Origin: Tillandsia leiboldiana
Lineage: Eukaryota; Streptophyta; Magnoliopsida; Poales; Bromeliaceae
DNA: 64,000 bases
Assembly: GCA_029204045.2 (NCBI GenBank)
Contig: CM055062.1
Location: 8,737,705-8,801,704 of the forward strand
Direction of reading: 5' to 3'
Below are positions 47,875 through 59,367 of the stretch, piece by piece. Below the pieces are notes generated by a model. The model was not told the DNA's origin. It saw only the letters and a program-made list of their open reading frames with translations, and made no database searches. Numbering within the stretch: position 1 is the stretch's first letter; each line of letters begins with the position of its first letter. A program made the position numbers and the translations under genes.

Positions 47875-50800
47875 CCCGCAAGCTAAGCATCAGGTGGACG
47901 GATGCGAAGATTGAGCCGTAATATCGAAAACCGAGAGGGTGACTTGGTGAAAATATCAGCAAGTTGTTTATCAGAAGAGATATGAACCAACTCTAAATCA
48001 CCAGTCTGAACTTTTTCGCGCAAGAATTGATGATCAAGTTCAATATGCTTTGTGCGAGCATGAAGAACAGGATTTACCGCTAGATAAGTAGTGCTTAGAT
48101 TATCACAGTAGATGCTAATAGGTCGCCAGAGGAAAACACGAAGATCACGAAGTAGACGACGGATCCATATCGTCTCCGCAAGCGCGTAGGCGACAGCACG
48201 GTATTCTGCTTCAGAACTAGAGCGAGAAATGGTGGGCTACTTTTTGGCGGACCAGGAGATAAGATTGGGCCCTAAAAATATACAATATCCAGAAGTAGAC
48301 CGGCGTGTATCTGGACAACCGGCCCAATCAGCATCTGCAAATGCGACAAGAGAGGGATTGACACAGCGAGATATAGGCAGTCCATAAGTCAACGTGCCCC
48401 GAATATATCGTAGAATGCGCTTAACCGCTTGCATGTGTGGTTCACGAGGAGCATGTAGATACTGGGCAACAGAGTTGACAGCATATGATATATCCGGTCG
48501 GGTGAAAGTAAGATACTGGAGAGCACCAACAAGCTGACGATAGCTATAGGGATCCTCAAGAAGTTGCCCTTCATGAGAAGATAGACGAGAGGTTGGAGAG
48601 AGAGAGGACTAGAGACGGGCTTACTATCAAGAAAACCATAGCACTGAAGCAGGTGATGCGCATATTTGTGCTGAGTCAAATGAAAACCAGAAGATGACCT
48701 ATTTACCTTAATGCCCAAGAAATAATGTAGCGGCCCGAGATCCTTCATTGCAAATTCCTGCTGTAAGGTGGTAATAAGAGCCCTTAGAAGAGAGGAGGAA
48801 CTGCCAGTGACAATAATATCATCAACATATAATAGAAGAATAAGAGTGCCAGAAGAGGAGTGACAAATGAACATTGAAGGATCAGCAGTGCTCCCAACAA
48901 AACCAATTTCATATAGAAAGAACGTAAACCGTTGAAACCAAGCCCGAGGTGCTTGCTTAAGACCATAGATGGCTTTGCGTAGACGACAAATATGATGCGG
49001 AAAAGAGGGATGCACAAAACCAGGCGGTTGTCTCATATAAACTTCTTCAGAGAGTGTGCCATGAAGAAAAGCATTCTTCACATCAAGTTGTCGAAGAGAC
49101 CACCCTGAGGAGAGGGCCACCGAAAGAACAGTGTGAATAGTGGTCGGCTTGACAACGGGAGAAAAGGTCTCATCAAAATCAATGCCTTGTTGCTGTTTAT
49201 AACCTTGAGCCACAAGCCGAGCTTTGAGACGCTCAAGAGACCCATCCGCCTTCTGCTTTACTTTGTATACCTATTTACAACCAATAAGATTAACAGGCGA
49301 AGGAGGTACAAGATCCCAAGTAGCATTTGTCAGAAGGCCATCAAACTCCTCAGCCATGGCAGCGCGCCAACCTGCATCCTGAAAGGCCTCATGAAATGAG
49401 TTAGGCTCAGTAGGTAGAGCAGAAACCGTAGAGGCCAGTAAGGAGGTAGACTCAGTTAAACCCTTAGTCATAGATCGAGTGCGCATAGGATGTATGCGGG
49501 GAGGTGAAGAAGGCTCAGACGGCACTATAGTAGGCTGAGGGGAGGGCGGACGATCAGAGGTGGACGGTGGTGGTTCAACAATAGTAGGTGTAGTAGCAGC
49601 AGATCGTGTAATGTGTCGTCTGGTATAGACACGGAGTTCTGATGGACCAACGGCAGTGGCATCGTTCCCATTCCTAACCTGTGAGTCATCAGAATTCAAG
49701 GTAGAAGGAAACGTTGATAAATTCTCAGACGGTAAAACAGGTGGACGTATACCGGAACCACTCTCAGCAGAGGGGCGTATGAAGGAGAAGCCAGAGATTG
49801 CATCAATGGTAGAAGGATTCTCACCCAGCAAAGGAGGATTTGAAATAAATTTTTGAAACATATCAAGGTTGGAAAAAGTAGAGGAAGGAGAATAAGAGAA
49901 TTTAGAAAGACAAGAAAACGGAAAAACAGTTTCCACAAAGGTAACATGTCGAGAAATAAAAACCTTGCCAGTGCTGGGATGGAGACATCGAAAACCTTTA
50001 TATTTATCAGAGAGTCCTAAGAAGACGCAAGGAAGTGACCGAGGAGAGAGCTTGTGAGCTGCAATATCCTGCACATCAAGGTAACACAAACATCCAAAAA
50101 CTTTGACAAGTTGCAAGTCAGGGGAAGAGCAACCATGCAGAATTTCATATGGCGATTGTCCTTTTAAAACAGTAAGAGAGGGAATTCGATTCACAAGAAA
50201 TACAGCAGTTTGAATGGCATCAGCCCAAAAACGAGGAGGCATACAAGCTTGAAATAGTAAACTTCTAACAACGTTAGTTAAATGTCTATGCTTCCTTTCG
50301 ATGAGGCCATTTTGTTGAGGAGTATAAGGACAAGAAAAACGGTGAAAAATTCCATTTTGTGAACAAAGGTTGAAAAATTTATCATTTACAAACTCCGTAC
50401 CATTGTCAGATTGGAAAATCTTGATTGAGCTATGAAATCTGTTTTCCACCATTGCTTTAAATTCGAGAAATTTGTCAAAAACTTCGTGTTTAAATTTCAA
50501 AAGGTAAAGCCAAGAAAACCGAGAATAATCATCAATAAATATAACATAATATTTATAACCAGAAACAGATGGAACAGGTGATTGCCACACATCAGAATGC
50601 ACAATATGAAAGGAAAAAGCAGATTTAGATTCCGAATCAGAAAATGAGAGTTTAACATGTTTTCCCATGTTACAAGCATTGCAAACAGATAATGTCAAAG
50701 CAGAATTACCATAAGAAACAATGTTATTATTTTTAATAAATGCCGAAAGAACAGGAAGACTGGGATGACCTAATCGTCTATGCCAAACATCGCTACTAAA

Positions 50801-52204
50801 TCTAGATGCAACAAGACCAATCTGTTGCTTATTCCCTACACTTGCAACTTTAGAAGGAATTGGATAGAGTGATGTTCCCGAGCTAGGGCAGTGCAGAAGC
50901 TCCGTCCTTGTTACCTTGTCCTTCACAGAAAAACCAGAAGAGTCAAATTCAAAAACGGAATTATTGTCACGACAGAATTGACGCACCGAAAGTAAATTTC
51001 TCTTGATGGAAGGAACAACAAGAACATTTTTAAGAGCAAAGGATTTAGAAGATGTATTCAATTGAGTTTCACCTGTCTGAGTAATATCAAGTAAATTTCC
51101 ATTACCAACTAGAATTTTCTCATGCCCAGTATAAGGTTTGGAAGAGGAAAGAATACCAGAATTCGCGGTCATGTGATTGAAAGCTCCAGTGTCTGGATAC
51201 CATACTTCCTCAGCAGGTTCATAGAGATTCATAGCAGCAAAAGTTTGAGGGACATCATCGGCCACGAATGAGTGATTGAAGCGTTGTCTGCATTGAAGAG
51301 CAGAATGGTTGTACTTTCCACAGATCTGACATTGTGTGCCAGACTTCGAAAAATAAGATTGTTGATTTGGAGTATAAGGTTGAGGAAGATTATTGGGTGA
51401 AGAATGTGGATAGATTCCAGGAGATCCACGACCATGATATGAGTTGTGTCTACCGCGATGTCCTCGACCACCGCGATATCTGCCTCCACGACCTCCACGA
51501 TTTCCGCGTCCACGATTTGCATAGAGAGCTTCGCTGTCGATAGTGGGAATGGCAGGTGATGTTGTTGAACTAGTACGACGTTGTACTTCTGTTTCTTCTT
51601 GCATCAGAAGTGGACGAAGTTGATCAAAAGTGGGCTTGTTTCGGTGTGTATTAAGGGCACTGACGAAACCTCTATATTCTTCTGGTAACCCGAGAAGAAC
51701 AGTCATGACCAAGTTATGGTCTGACTCAGTTTCACCAATCGCTTGCAGGGCATCTCCAATAGATTTAATCTTTTGCATATAATCGGTCATATTCATTGAA
51801 CCTTTCTTGATGCTTCATAATTCAAACTTTAGAGAGAAAGCGGTGGAAGCAGTTTTATCAAGAAAATATGTTTCGATAATTTTCCAAGCATCATACGCAG
51901 TTTTAGGAGAGCTAGAAACAACCATCTGTAATATGCTAAGCGAAAGGGTGGCATTAATCCACAAGAGTATAGTGGTGTCTTCTTTTTTCCAATTTAGATA
52001 CTCCGGGTTCATAATTGTTTTCTTTTCAGAAGTGTCAATAGTCTGAGGCGGTATAATACCAGTTCCGTCCACATGTAGAGTAACACCAAAACTCTCCAAA
52101 ACATTAAGAAATATTTGTTTCCACACAAGATATGTGGAATCAGTTAGTTCAAGTGGTATGAGAGTTTTGATATTAACCACTGGTAAATTTGAGAAAGAAC
52201 ACAT
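47875..52204 (-). pseudogene. Copia E gag-pol with three stops and a frameshift
   Basis: Starts at an ATG near 52204 (MCSFSNLP) and reads gag, a CCHC knuckle (CQICGKYNHSALQC), protease (DTGAFNH), and integrase with WHRRLGH..CNAC and core residues in HSDVW, SDNGTEF and NGLIERK. RT carries YVDD (about 48812) and RNase H carries DADWAG and YCDN. In-frame stops are a TGA at 51815-51817, a TAG at 49271-49273 and a TAG at 48237-48239. A frameshift lies near 48600 in a GA-rich stretch. Otherwise the frame is open, including 841 residues at 49271-51796, so the element is recently dead. Confidence 0.93.
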
Positions 52205-52444
52205 GTTACCACAAAAAGAAAATATCACCACGAGAGAGTAACCGAGACAAATCCGACGAGTAGAAAATAATACCAAGTAGTCACAAATCCAGAATAAAGA
52301 CAAGTAAGTCAGATTAGAACCCGATGGGAAAAGCTGAATGAATCAAAGTTGACCTTGATTGCACCCGAGAAGAACCAAACTACTCCAGGGAGCAAGTACG
52401 CATCTGAACGACACCAGAATAATGAAGAGAGGCCGAAATTACTG

Positions 52445-52505
52445 TAGCGCTGGTACTGTAGCGCCGGTACTGTAGCAGCGGCACTGTAGCAGCGGCACTG
52501 TAGCA
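52445..52505. repeat. CTGTAGCAGCGGCA short tandem repeats in the copia E leader
   Basis: Four units of about 15 bp (CTGTAGCGCCGGTA / CTGTAGCAGCGGCA) lie between the primer site and gag. Confidence 0.8.
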
Positions 52506-52613
52506 TCAGTTGTGACGGAGAGAGAAATCCAAAGAAGAAAAAAAAACTATGGAAGAAGGTGAGACTCATGGTAGATGGTGGCTAAGGATCGATATTCCCA
52601 ATATTAGGGTTCC

Positions 52614-52626
52614 CACTCTGATACCA
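52614..52626 (-). promoter_or_regulatory. Primer-binding site of copia E
   Basis: The minus strand reads TGGTATCAGAGTG directly next to the LTR, complementary to tRNA-iMet. Confidence 0.88.
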
Positions 52627-52825
52627 TGATAGATGGGCAAAAAGAGTATATCCTATGATTTGTATTAACATCAATTATATAGTACATGAGAAGGTATTTC
52701 TATGGTAACAATGACAACCATAGTAATAATATAACTAGGATTACATGCTATATAATCCTACGCTATAGATGGTAAGTAATATATAGTATAGAAACAATAA
52801 AGATAATACTAAATATATCGTAACA
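52627..52825 (-). repeat. 5' LTR of copia E
   Basis: 199 bp; on the minus strand TGTTACGATATA to CATCTATCA, next to the primer site. Confidence 0.94.
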
Positions 52826-53060
52826 CCACTTCTAATTTCTCTCCCAATTCTCCACTAAACCAACCTCTTCACCTTCTCCCCCACTTAGCCTATTTTCCTC
52901 CAACTAGCCTACTGACCCACTACTCATATAGTCACCAGCCCAACAAACCACTTACCCACTACTAGTTGCCGCAGAAAATCATTTCTTGATACACAACAGT
53001 TTGACAGAATACTTATCATACTTCAATGCGTATATAAAGTGATTATGACCGAAGATGTAC

Positions 53061-53153
53061 CTCCCAATCCCAGTGCCACAGATGTTCAATTGTGATGCAT
53101 TTATTCCACGCTGGTTTCTCACGACTTCACCAAAATCCCAACCTTCACCATAT
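53061..53153 (-). CDS. PU1: Limit dextrinase/pullulanase exon (8th), GH13 acid/base
   Basis: Encodes YGEGWDFGEVVRNQRG and on to NICGTGIG, with the split codon AT^A at the start and AG^T at the end. GEGW carries the GH13 general acid/base Glu (conserved region III). The acceptor is CCTCAG|ATAT and the donor GGGAG|GTACAT. It is the last exon before the 43.7 kb intron. Confidence 0.95.
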
Positions 53154-53290
53154 CTGAGGTGATACACATTGGTTTGTAATGTAGAAAAATTTCTTTTAGT
53201 GCCATCTCAAAGAAAAACTAATTTACTATCAAACCATTGCAATTGTCATCTATAATGGCTTAGAATTATTAAGACAGTCCCAACTCTTAC

Positions 53291-53361
53291 ATGTAGATCT
53301 TTGTACCATCTACTCCATTTTTATCCTTTGTTAGGCTCTGCAGAAGAGACTTTGCTTTTAC
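53291..53361 (-). CDS. PU1: Limit dextrinase/pullulanase exon (7th in window)
   Basis: Encodes VKAKSLLQSLTKDKNG..KIY plus two bases of a split Ile codon. The acceptor is ATCAG|GTAAAA and the donor ACAT|GTAAGA. Confidence 0.92.
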
Positions 53362-53590
53362 CTGATTCACAAAAATAATTAAGATTCTGATACAGCATGC
53401 ACATAATTAACAATTGCTTATATAAAATGATTTAGTCAAGACAATGTACTAACTATTAATAATTTAACTTGAACTGTAGGTAACTAAGTAATGAAAAAGG
53501 AAATATACAAGCAGTTCATATATCTTTACCTACTCAAAAGATGTTAAAAGGGTCAGCTTATGGTAGCAGCCAAGTTTCAGGGCTACTTAC

Positions 53591-53641
53591 CATTGTGCTC
53601 TTCATGATGTGTCCCATGAGATCAAACCGAAATCCATCAAC
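53591..53641 (-). CDS. PU1: Limit dextrinase/pullulanase exon (6th), GH13 nucleophile
   Basis: Seventeen residues, VDGFRFDLMGHIMKSTM. FRFDLMGH is GH13 region II and its Asp is the catalytic nucleophile of the family. The acceptor is GGTTAG|GTTG and the donor ATG|GTAAGT. Both edges are phase 0. Confidence 0.95.
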
Positions 53642-53727
53642 CTAACCATGTACACACACTGAAGTTTTAATTTCCTGAATAGATTATAGATCCAGAAAGA
53701 AGGTAAAATTTAAATCCATCGACTCAC

Positions 53728-53868
53728 CTTATAAGCCACCGCCCAGCATAGAAGATCATCTAAAATTAGGCGCTCTACCATGAAGTGCTCACTGGCAGTA
53801 TTATTCATGCAAGTGCTATTTTCGATGCCACCATCAGTGTTCCTTCGAAGGTAATACCCAGGAACGAC
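53728..53868 (-). CDS. PU1: Limit dextrinase/pullulanase exon (5th in window)
   Basis: Forty-seven residues from VVPGYYLRRNTDGG to LLCWAVAYK, a highly conserved limit dextrinase segment. The acceptor is CACAG|GTCG and the donor AAG|GTGAGT. Confidence 0.95.
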
Positions 53869-54999
53869 CTGTGAAAGAGTTTGAACTATCACTAAGAAGC
53901 AGAAATAGATATACAAATAGATATTCCTTCGACAGCATAGGAGTTAGATGTAAGAAGATATAAGAAGAGAACATAAATGTAAGAAGAGAGCACTGGTAAG
54001 CCCATTCTTTCAATTCTAAAGCACACAATCAGGAATCAGGACACATGTTATTGGATCAAATCCACCATGAAAGAAAACTACATACTTTGACCAATCTACC
54101 AGGAAAGCTAAAATTGCTCATAAACAATCCAAATACATTACAGTTTCCACAGTTCTCCATTAGTTTTCATTGCTAGTGTCATGACAAGACCAAGTGTGAG
54201 GTCTGGCTACAATTGGGAATTTTGAAGGCTCCAGGTAAAATATTACAGTTCCATCAGGACTCATTTGGCAGCCAATTATTTCAGGTTGCTTTAAATTTTG
54301 ATATCGAATAAGCCAATTCTATTTTAGGTTTAATTCTGTTCAACTTAACGTCATGTTTGGGGTCATCATTGTTTTCAAACTTCAAAAAAAAAAAAAGACA
54401 TCAAACATGTTTGATACCCATATCGTTTCAAACTCCAGTAAAATAGGAGTGGAAAGGAGAAACCTACACCATGCAAGAGAGAAAAATCAAATCTGCAACA
54501 GTCAAAAAAGCTTTTGTTTGACTTCCAACAATTTCAATATAACTAAAGGCAATATCTCGGTAATGTTGTGAACACAAAATTATGGGGAATTGTCAAACAA
54601 GCTACAAATCTTAAATTCTGTAATTCTGAAAACAGCAACAGAACACAGAATAAAAAATGATGCCAACATCACCCCCAGATTAATGCAAGTATCATACACT
54701 AACTATCTCATGAACCATCAGTAGCATCAGGAAGGTTCAGCACTTTAAGAGTTTAGAGACAGCAGCACATGTCGAATACTTGTGGTCAAGATATTCTAAA
54801 TTACTGAAATATAACTTTTATTAAAATTAAAATTATTAGATGCATGCCAACATATATAAGGGTCTCCGTACAAGGTCCATGCCAGCTCTACCTAGTGTTG
54901 GCACTTGATACGCCAATGGCCAATCGGCATGGGGCCACACAGCAGCAAGTAAATAAATCCATGGCCCATTGTACATATATTACAATGGAAAATGCTAGA

Positions 55000-55145
55000 T
55001 GTACACCCCAATTGGGGTGTACATCTTACACCCACCCCATCCTGGGGTGGGGTGAATTCTACTCGTCCCATCGATGGGACGAGTGGAGGAATACCCACCC
55101 CAGGATGGGGTGGGTGTAGGATGTACACCCCATTTGGGGTGTACA
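55000..55145. repeat. Nested palindromes (foldback-like element) in a host intron
   Basis: TGTACACCCCAATTGGGGTG (24 bp palindrome, 55000-55023) and its near copy at 55122-55145 form the ends. CACCCACCCCATCCTGGGG blocks lie inside, and a perfect 24 bp palindrome (ACTCGTCCCATCGATGGGAC.., 55061-55084) forms the centre. The whole 146 bp can fold into one long hairpin. No clear target duplication. Confidence 0.85.
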
Positions 55146-55344
55146 GGTAGCAGTCCTCCTACACTCTGAATCTTTTATATAAGATCATTTGTTTTTATAT
55201 TTTCCTTCACCCATAAGAAATTGCACATAAAGCATATGAAAAATAAATAGTAGTCACAGAACATTTTACGTTAGTGTCATATGGAAAATAAATAGTAGTT
55301 ACAGAACATTTTGGTAAGTGTGCACAAAATTAAAAAGTTCTTAC

Positions 55345-55440
55345 CTTGTCAAGAACAGAGTTATCATTGAAGGGACCATTCTCACTTAAATGATTGTATA
55401 CAACATCCAGAACAACATGAAGACCAATGCGATTGAGGGC
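55345..55440 (-). CDS. PU1: Limit dextrinase/pullulanase exon (4th), GH13 region I
   Basis: Thirty-two residues, ALNRIGLHVVLDVVYNHL and on to SVLDK. DVVYNH is GH13 conserved region I. The acceptor is GACAG|GCCC and the donor AAG|GTAAGA. Confidence 0.95.
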
Positions 55441-55628
55441 CTGTCATGCATCATTTTAGTTAGATAAGGACTTGTTGTGTAATCCACTTCCAATTTCCTC
55501 AACCACGTGAACCACCTATTGTCCTTCTAATATTTGAGGCTCGTTGTCAGTAGGTACGAAACAAGAGCCTTCAAGAGTGTTAAGCATAATGGCCTATGTT
55601 GAATGAACATCAAAGCAAAAAATTACAC

Positions 55629-55722
55629 CTGGATCATCTGCCGGTATTCGAGAATCCGACTAGGACCATTTGGATTGCTAGCATAGCTTCCTTTTGGAAC
55701 CCCCCAAAGCACAGGATTGTAC
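55629..55722 (-). CDS. PU1: Limit dextrinase/pullulanase exon (3rd in window)
   Basis: Completes a split Gly codon, then YNPVLWGVPKGSYASNP to EYRQMIQ. The acceptor is AAAAG|GTAC and the donor CCAG|GTGTAA. A 99 bp intron separates it from the preceding exon. Confidence 0.94.
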
Positions 55723-55821
55723 CTTTTGTTTCAAATTGCCATTTATAAGCATAGATGTAATGGGGTTGAGAAATAGCAGTTGATAGTTGAGACTTGGAAG
55801 TAAAATATGAGAATATTATAC

Positions 55822-55912
55822 CCCCAATTGTAACCATCTTCATCCTGAATAGCTGTAACTTGAGCTTGTTGCTCATCTGAATCTGGAGGAAGTTTTGCCA
55901 TTGCAGCCTCAT
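55822..55912 (-). CDS. PU1: Limit dextrinase/pullulanase exon (2nd in window)
   Basis: After the split Asp codon it encodes EAAMAKLPPDSDEQQ to DGYNW plus two bases of a Gly codon. The acceptor is GAGCAG|ATGAG and the donor GGGG|GTATAA. Confidence 0.92.
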
Positions 55913-56276
55913 CTGCTCAAGCAATTCAGATGACACATAAAAAAACTAAGTTACGGAACAAGAAGGATAGTAAACTTCAACTGCAAGCATGTTCAAAGCT
56001 ACACTCAGATTCTTTACTTTGTAAACAAATGAGAAGGAAAGCAAAAACAAGAAGAAATACACATTATATATTTCCAGTAGCTTTAGTTAAAGCAAGTTTT
56101 GTAATATTTTACACTATTAAGGGAAAACATTTCCAATGCATAAACAATTTTGAACTACGTATTGATATCCATGACCAACAATTTTTCAAAAGTAAATCCA
56201 TTTTCTAAAAGTAAAAGCTGTTTAGAAAACAATCCAAGCTACAAAATATACCAAACAGGCTACAGTCTGTCTCAAT

Positions 56277-56620
56277 CAAGGATTTAAGTGCCGTGGCACG
56301 GGGTCGTGCCGAAAACTTGCCGGCACGGTACGGCATGGTGCGTGCCGAGCCGTGCCGATGAGTGCCGGTCACAAAAAATACATGCGTGCCGATACATAAT
56401 GGCATGAAATATTTAATTTCTTTAGCAACAAAATTTTTTAATTGCTTATTATGTATTTTTATCAAATATTTTGAACTTTATTAAGAAAATTATTTAGTAA
56501 TTTTAAGAAAAAAGGGTTTTGAACTGTGTCATCGGCACGGGAGCTGTATCGTGCCGGTATCTTGTTGGCACGGTACGGCACGGTAGATACGGCCCGTGCC
56601 GATGGATACTTAAAACCTTG
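56277..56620. mobile_element. hAT-like MITE, copy 4 (in a host intron)
   Basis: 344 bp, CAAGGATTTAAGTGCCGTGG to ACTTAAAACCTTG, with a perfect 8 bp duplication GTCTCAAT (56269-56276 and 56621-56628). It lies in the intron between the first two exons in the window. Confidence 0.94.
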
Positions 56621-57509
56621 GTCTCAATGCTCCAATTTTCACACAATCCAAAGCATAATATAATCCAAGAGAATTAGCACAAAAAGCTGCTTCAAAAATA
56701 ATCCAAACTACAAAATAAGCAAACTAGACTTCAATTTCAGTCACCAATGCTCTAATATGTACCAATCCAAAGCATAATTCCTTGTTTTTAGTATAATTTG
56801 TTCAAGGTTGAATTTCCTGTCCATCATTGGCTGCAGAAAATTATTTGGACCATGTCAACCATAGATGGTCATTTCTGCTATTGTCTTATCTTTTTTCTAA
56901 GCTTCTCAAATGTTAAGGTGTCTTTATCTTTAGATCCTAAACAATAAGAGCTAACAAAAAGAGTTTTATGTGACTTTGGTAGCAAAGAACAATTATGATA
57001 GCCTACCTTAAAGCTCTGAGGACAATGCTTATTATATAAGATATACACAAAAGAGAGCATGGTGCATTTATACAATGAAAACCAATGGAAATACCCAGTT
57101 TCAGCCATTTTAGCCATTTCTAGCAAGTTTCATAGCAAACACACATTTTAGTAGTCATGGATATTATAGAAATTTATGCATACGGTCAAGGCTTCAGCTT
57201 AGTAAAGTAAAATTGCAAAAATGCAAGTCATCCTGTATATTTCAGTAGCATATATTTTATGTCCGACTTGGCAAAATGATGATGCTCCACATATATTACA
57301 TTACTGTAAGCGTGATAAAATTGGAAACCATACTAGACATGACACTTATTTACAATATACAGAACCAAAATTAATACTTTCGTTGATGCATACAGAGTCA
57401 AATAGCCAAGGATTCGTGTCAAAGAGATGATGCTGAACAAATTAACAGAAAAAAGGAAAGCTGATGGACTTAATTATTCGCAAGTTGAGTGATGGACTTA
57501 ATTATTTAC

Positions 57510-57630
57510 CAAGATATTTCCAGTTACTTCGAATATCATCAACACCACCAAAATGAAAACTCGGCAGAAGATGCACATGAGTTAAACCGGCATCACTCAA
57601 CTTCTTAAGATGATATACACCAGTTGAATC
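57510..57630 (-). CDS. PU1: Limit dextrinase/pullulanase exon (1st in window)
   Basis: Forty codons plus one base, DSTGVYHLKKLSDAGLTHVH to DDIRSNWKYL. This is the start of the GH13 barrel in plant limit dextrinases (plastidial enzymes that cleave alpha-1,6 links in branched glucans). The acceptor is TTCACAG|GATTC and the donor CTTG|GTAAAT. Upstream exons with the transit peptide and carbohydrate-binding domains are not in 57631-64000. Confidence 0.94.
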
Positions 57631-58106
57631 CTGTGAATAGATTTAAATAATAATGAATATCTGCTCATATTATGGCATGCTTAGCTGATATAATTAATAG
57701 CAATAGTATGACTTGAAACTTTGCTGCTTAAAATGGGGCATCTGCCAGATTTATCTAATATTAATTCATCAAGTAATAGATCAAGACCAAAAAAAAAAGG
57801 TAGTAAGATGTTGCCACAACTATAGGGTCACAGACTGCTTATGGTGTGATTTTTGGTAGAACCTCTTCTTTATCAGAGAAGAGAGCTGGCAAGGTAAACA
57901 CCCTAATTCTCTTTATTGATGAAATTAATAAACAAAAACAAAGAGGAGGGGATAGCCTCTTATTTATAAGCATCTAGAAACTCATATTCAAGGAGTACTA
58001 ATCTAACATGAATCAAAGTAAATAACTACTAATAATCCGAAAGAAAAAAGAAACTAAAATAAAAACCGTAATTCTAATACGAATAGGTGATTGTAATAAT
58101 TCCCCC
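57631..58106. other. Host intron, possible degraded antisense LTR
   Basis: No exon seen. The minus strand has a TATAAATAAGAGG motif near 57960, like a copia LTR promoter, but no element ends can be placed. Confidence 0.35.
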
Positions 58107-59367
58107 TGTTAAGGATTTTGTGTTGGCGTATTTCGTGAAATGTTTTAAGTCTTGAAGATTGAAGATGAAGAATTGTGGATCATATACATCAATCTCAAGA
58201 AGAATGAATTCAAAAGGATCAGGTAAGTTTAACTAAATAATTTTGGTGATCCGAATACATTCTTGTAGTTTAGAAACACTTGGAAGATTTTTTCATTGCA
58301 TAAAAATCAAAAACTGGACAAGTCGGATGTTCAGGATCCGGATCAGACCATCCCAGTCCGGACCCCGAACATAGTTTAATTAATGCGGAATTCCAGTCCG
58401 GAACAGCCTCTGCTGAGTCCGGACCCCGAACTATGTGTTTATTGAAATCACATGAACAGTCCGGATCAGAAAATTCCAGTCCGGACCCCGAACTTGTTTT
58501 TCTGGAAAAGCTCTGTCTAAAGACGACAGTCCGGATCAGATTTAATCCAGTCCGGACCGCCGAGCGGGAAAATTCCAGATAAGGTAGTTTTTTATACTTA
58601 TCTCTTTCCATAGGTTTCTAACCTATAAATAAACCCTAATTTCACATCTAGGGTAACCGAATGAAACCGAAAAAATTTATAAAAAATCCACATATATAGA
58701 GAAGAAAAGAAAACATAATCTAATCTATGTTTCTTCGTCTATATTGATCAATTTGATTCTAGGGCTTCCAAACTCCTATTTCTTGTAGAATCAAATTAAA
58801 AAATACTTAGATGGTGCTTTCTTATCTATCTTTGATCTATGTATTCGGCGAATTATCATCACCAACAAAAACAACGATTTTTTCAAAAATCGGCGCGTGG
58901 ATTCACGTGGCCTTGTGGATTCAAGGTGCTACCGCTCTCGTGGATTCGGAGCGAGGTACGTTCGTGTGATCGATACATACTACATTGGTGAAAACCATGG
59001 ATTCGGTTGGACGTCGTGGATTCGACGTTGGACTTCGTGGATTCGAAGTTGGACGCAAATCGTAGATTCGAGGAGCGTTGTGGAGCGAGCGGAGAAGATC
59101 AACTAGGAGCGTATGGAAAAGGTTGAGTCGTAGGGTTACGGTAAATCACCTTGTACGTGTTTAATCTTAGTGGATTTCGCCTTGTTATCGGTCCTGTGGT
59201 TTTTTACTCCTGTGATGGAATTTTCCACGTAAAATCTTGCGTACTTATTTATTTTCCGCATTGGGTTATTTTTTACGCAACGATTTGGTGTGTTTATTGT
59301 TTACACCTATTCACCCCCCCTCTAGGTGGTTTTTTCCCTATTCAGATCCATATTAACATAACCCACA
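58107..59367 (+). mobile_element. Copia-type LTR H, probably solo
   Basis: Starts TGTTAAGGATTTTG and ends ..CCCACA, with CCCCC on both sides as an ambiguous 5 bp duplication. The stretch ATTCACCCCCCCTCTAGG near 59310 is typical of SIRE/Maximus-type LTR ends. It includes three copies of AGTCCGGACCCCGAAC (58350-58500) and repeated CGTGGATTCG motifs (58895-59070). Confidence 0.65.

Larger units (their letters stand above)
47673..52825 (-). mobile_element. Complete Ty1/copia element E
   Basis: 5153 bp on the minus strand. LTRs of 199 bp lie at 47673-47871 and 52627-52825, with a perfect 5 bp duplication CCACT (47668-47672 and 52826-52830). Its short LTRs and size fit the Ale/Retrofit type. The LTRs are almost identical except near the left LTR's inner end (CGTAAGA against CGTAACA). 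It is oriented with the host gene. Confidence 0.95.
9319..53060 (-). other. 43.7 kb host intron filled with nested mobile elements
   Basis: The donor at 53060 (GGGAG|GTACAT) and acceptor at 9319 (TTGCAG|TTTC) have canonical GT-AG ends and preserve the reading frame through a split serine codon. Everything between is accounted for by LTR retrotransposons, a MULE, MITEs and short unique stretches. Whether it is spliced as one intron in vivo cannot be seen from DNA alone. Confidence 0.85.
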
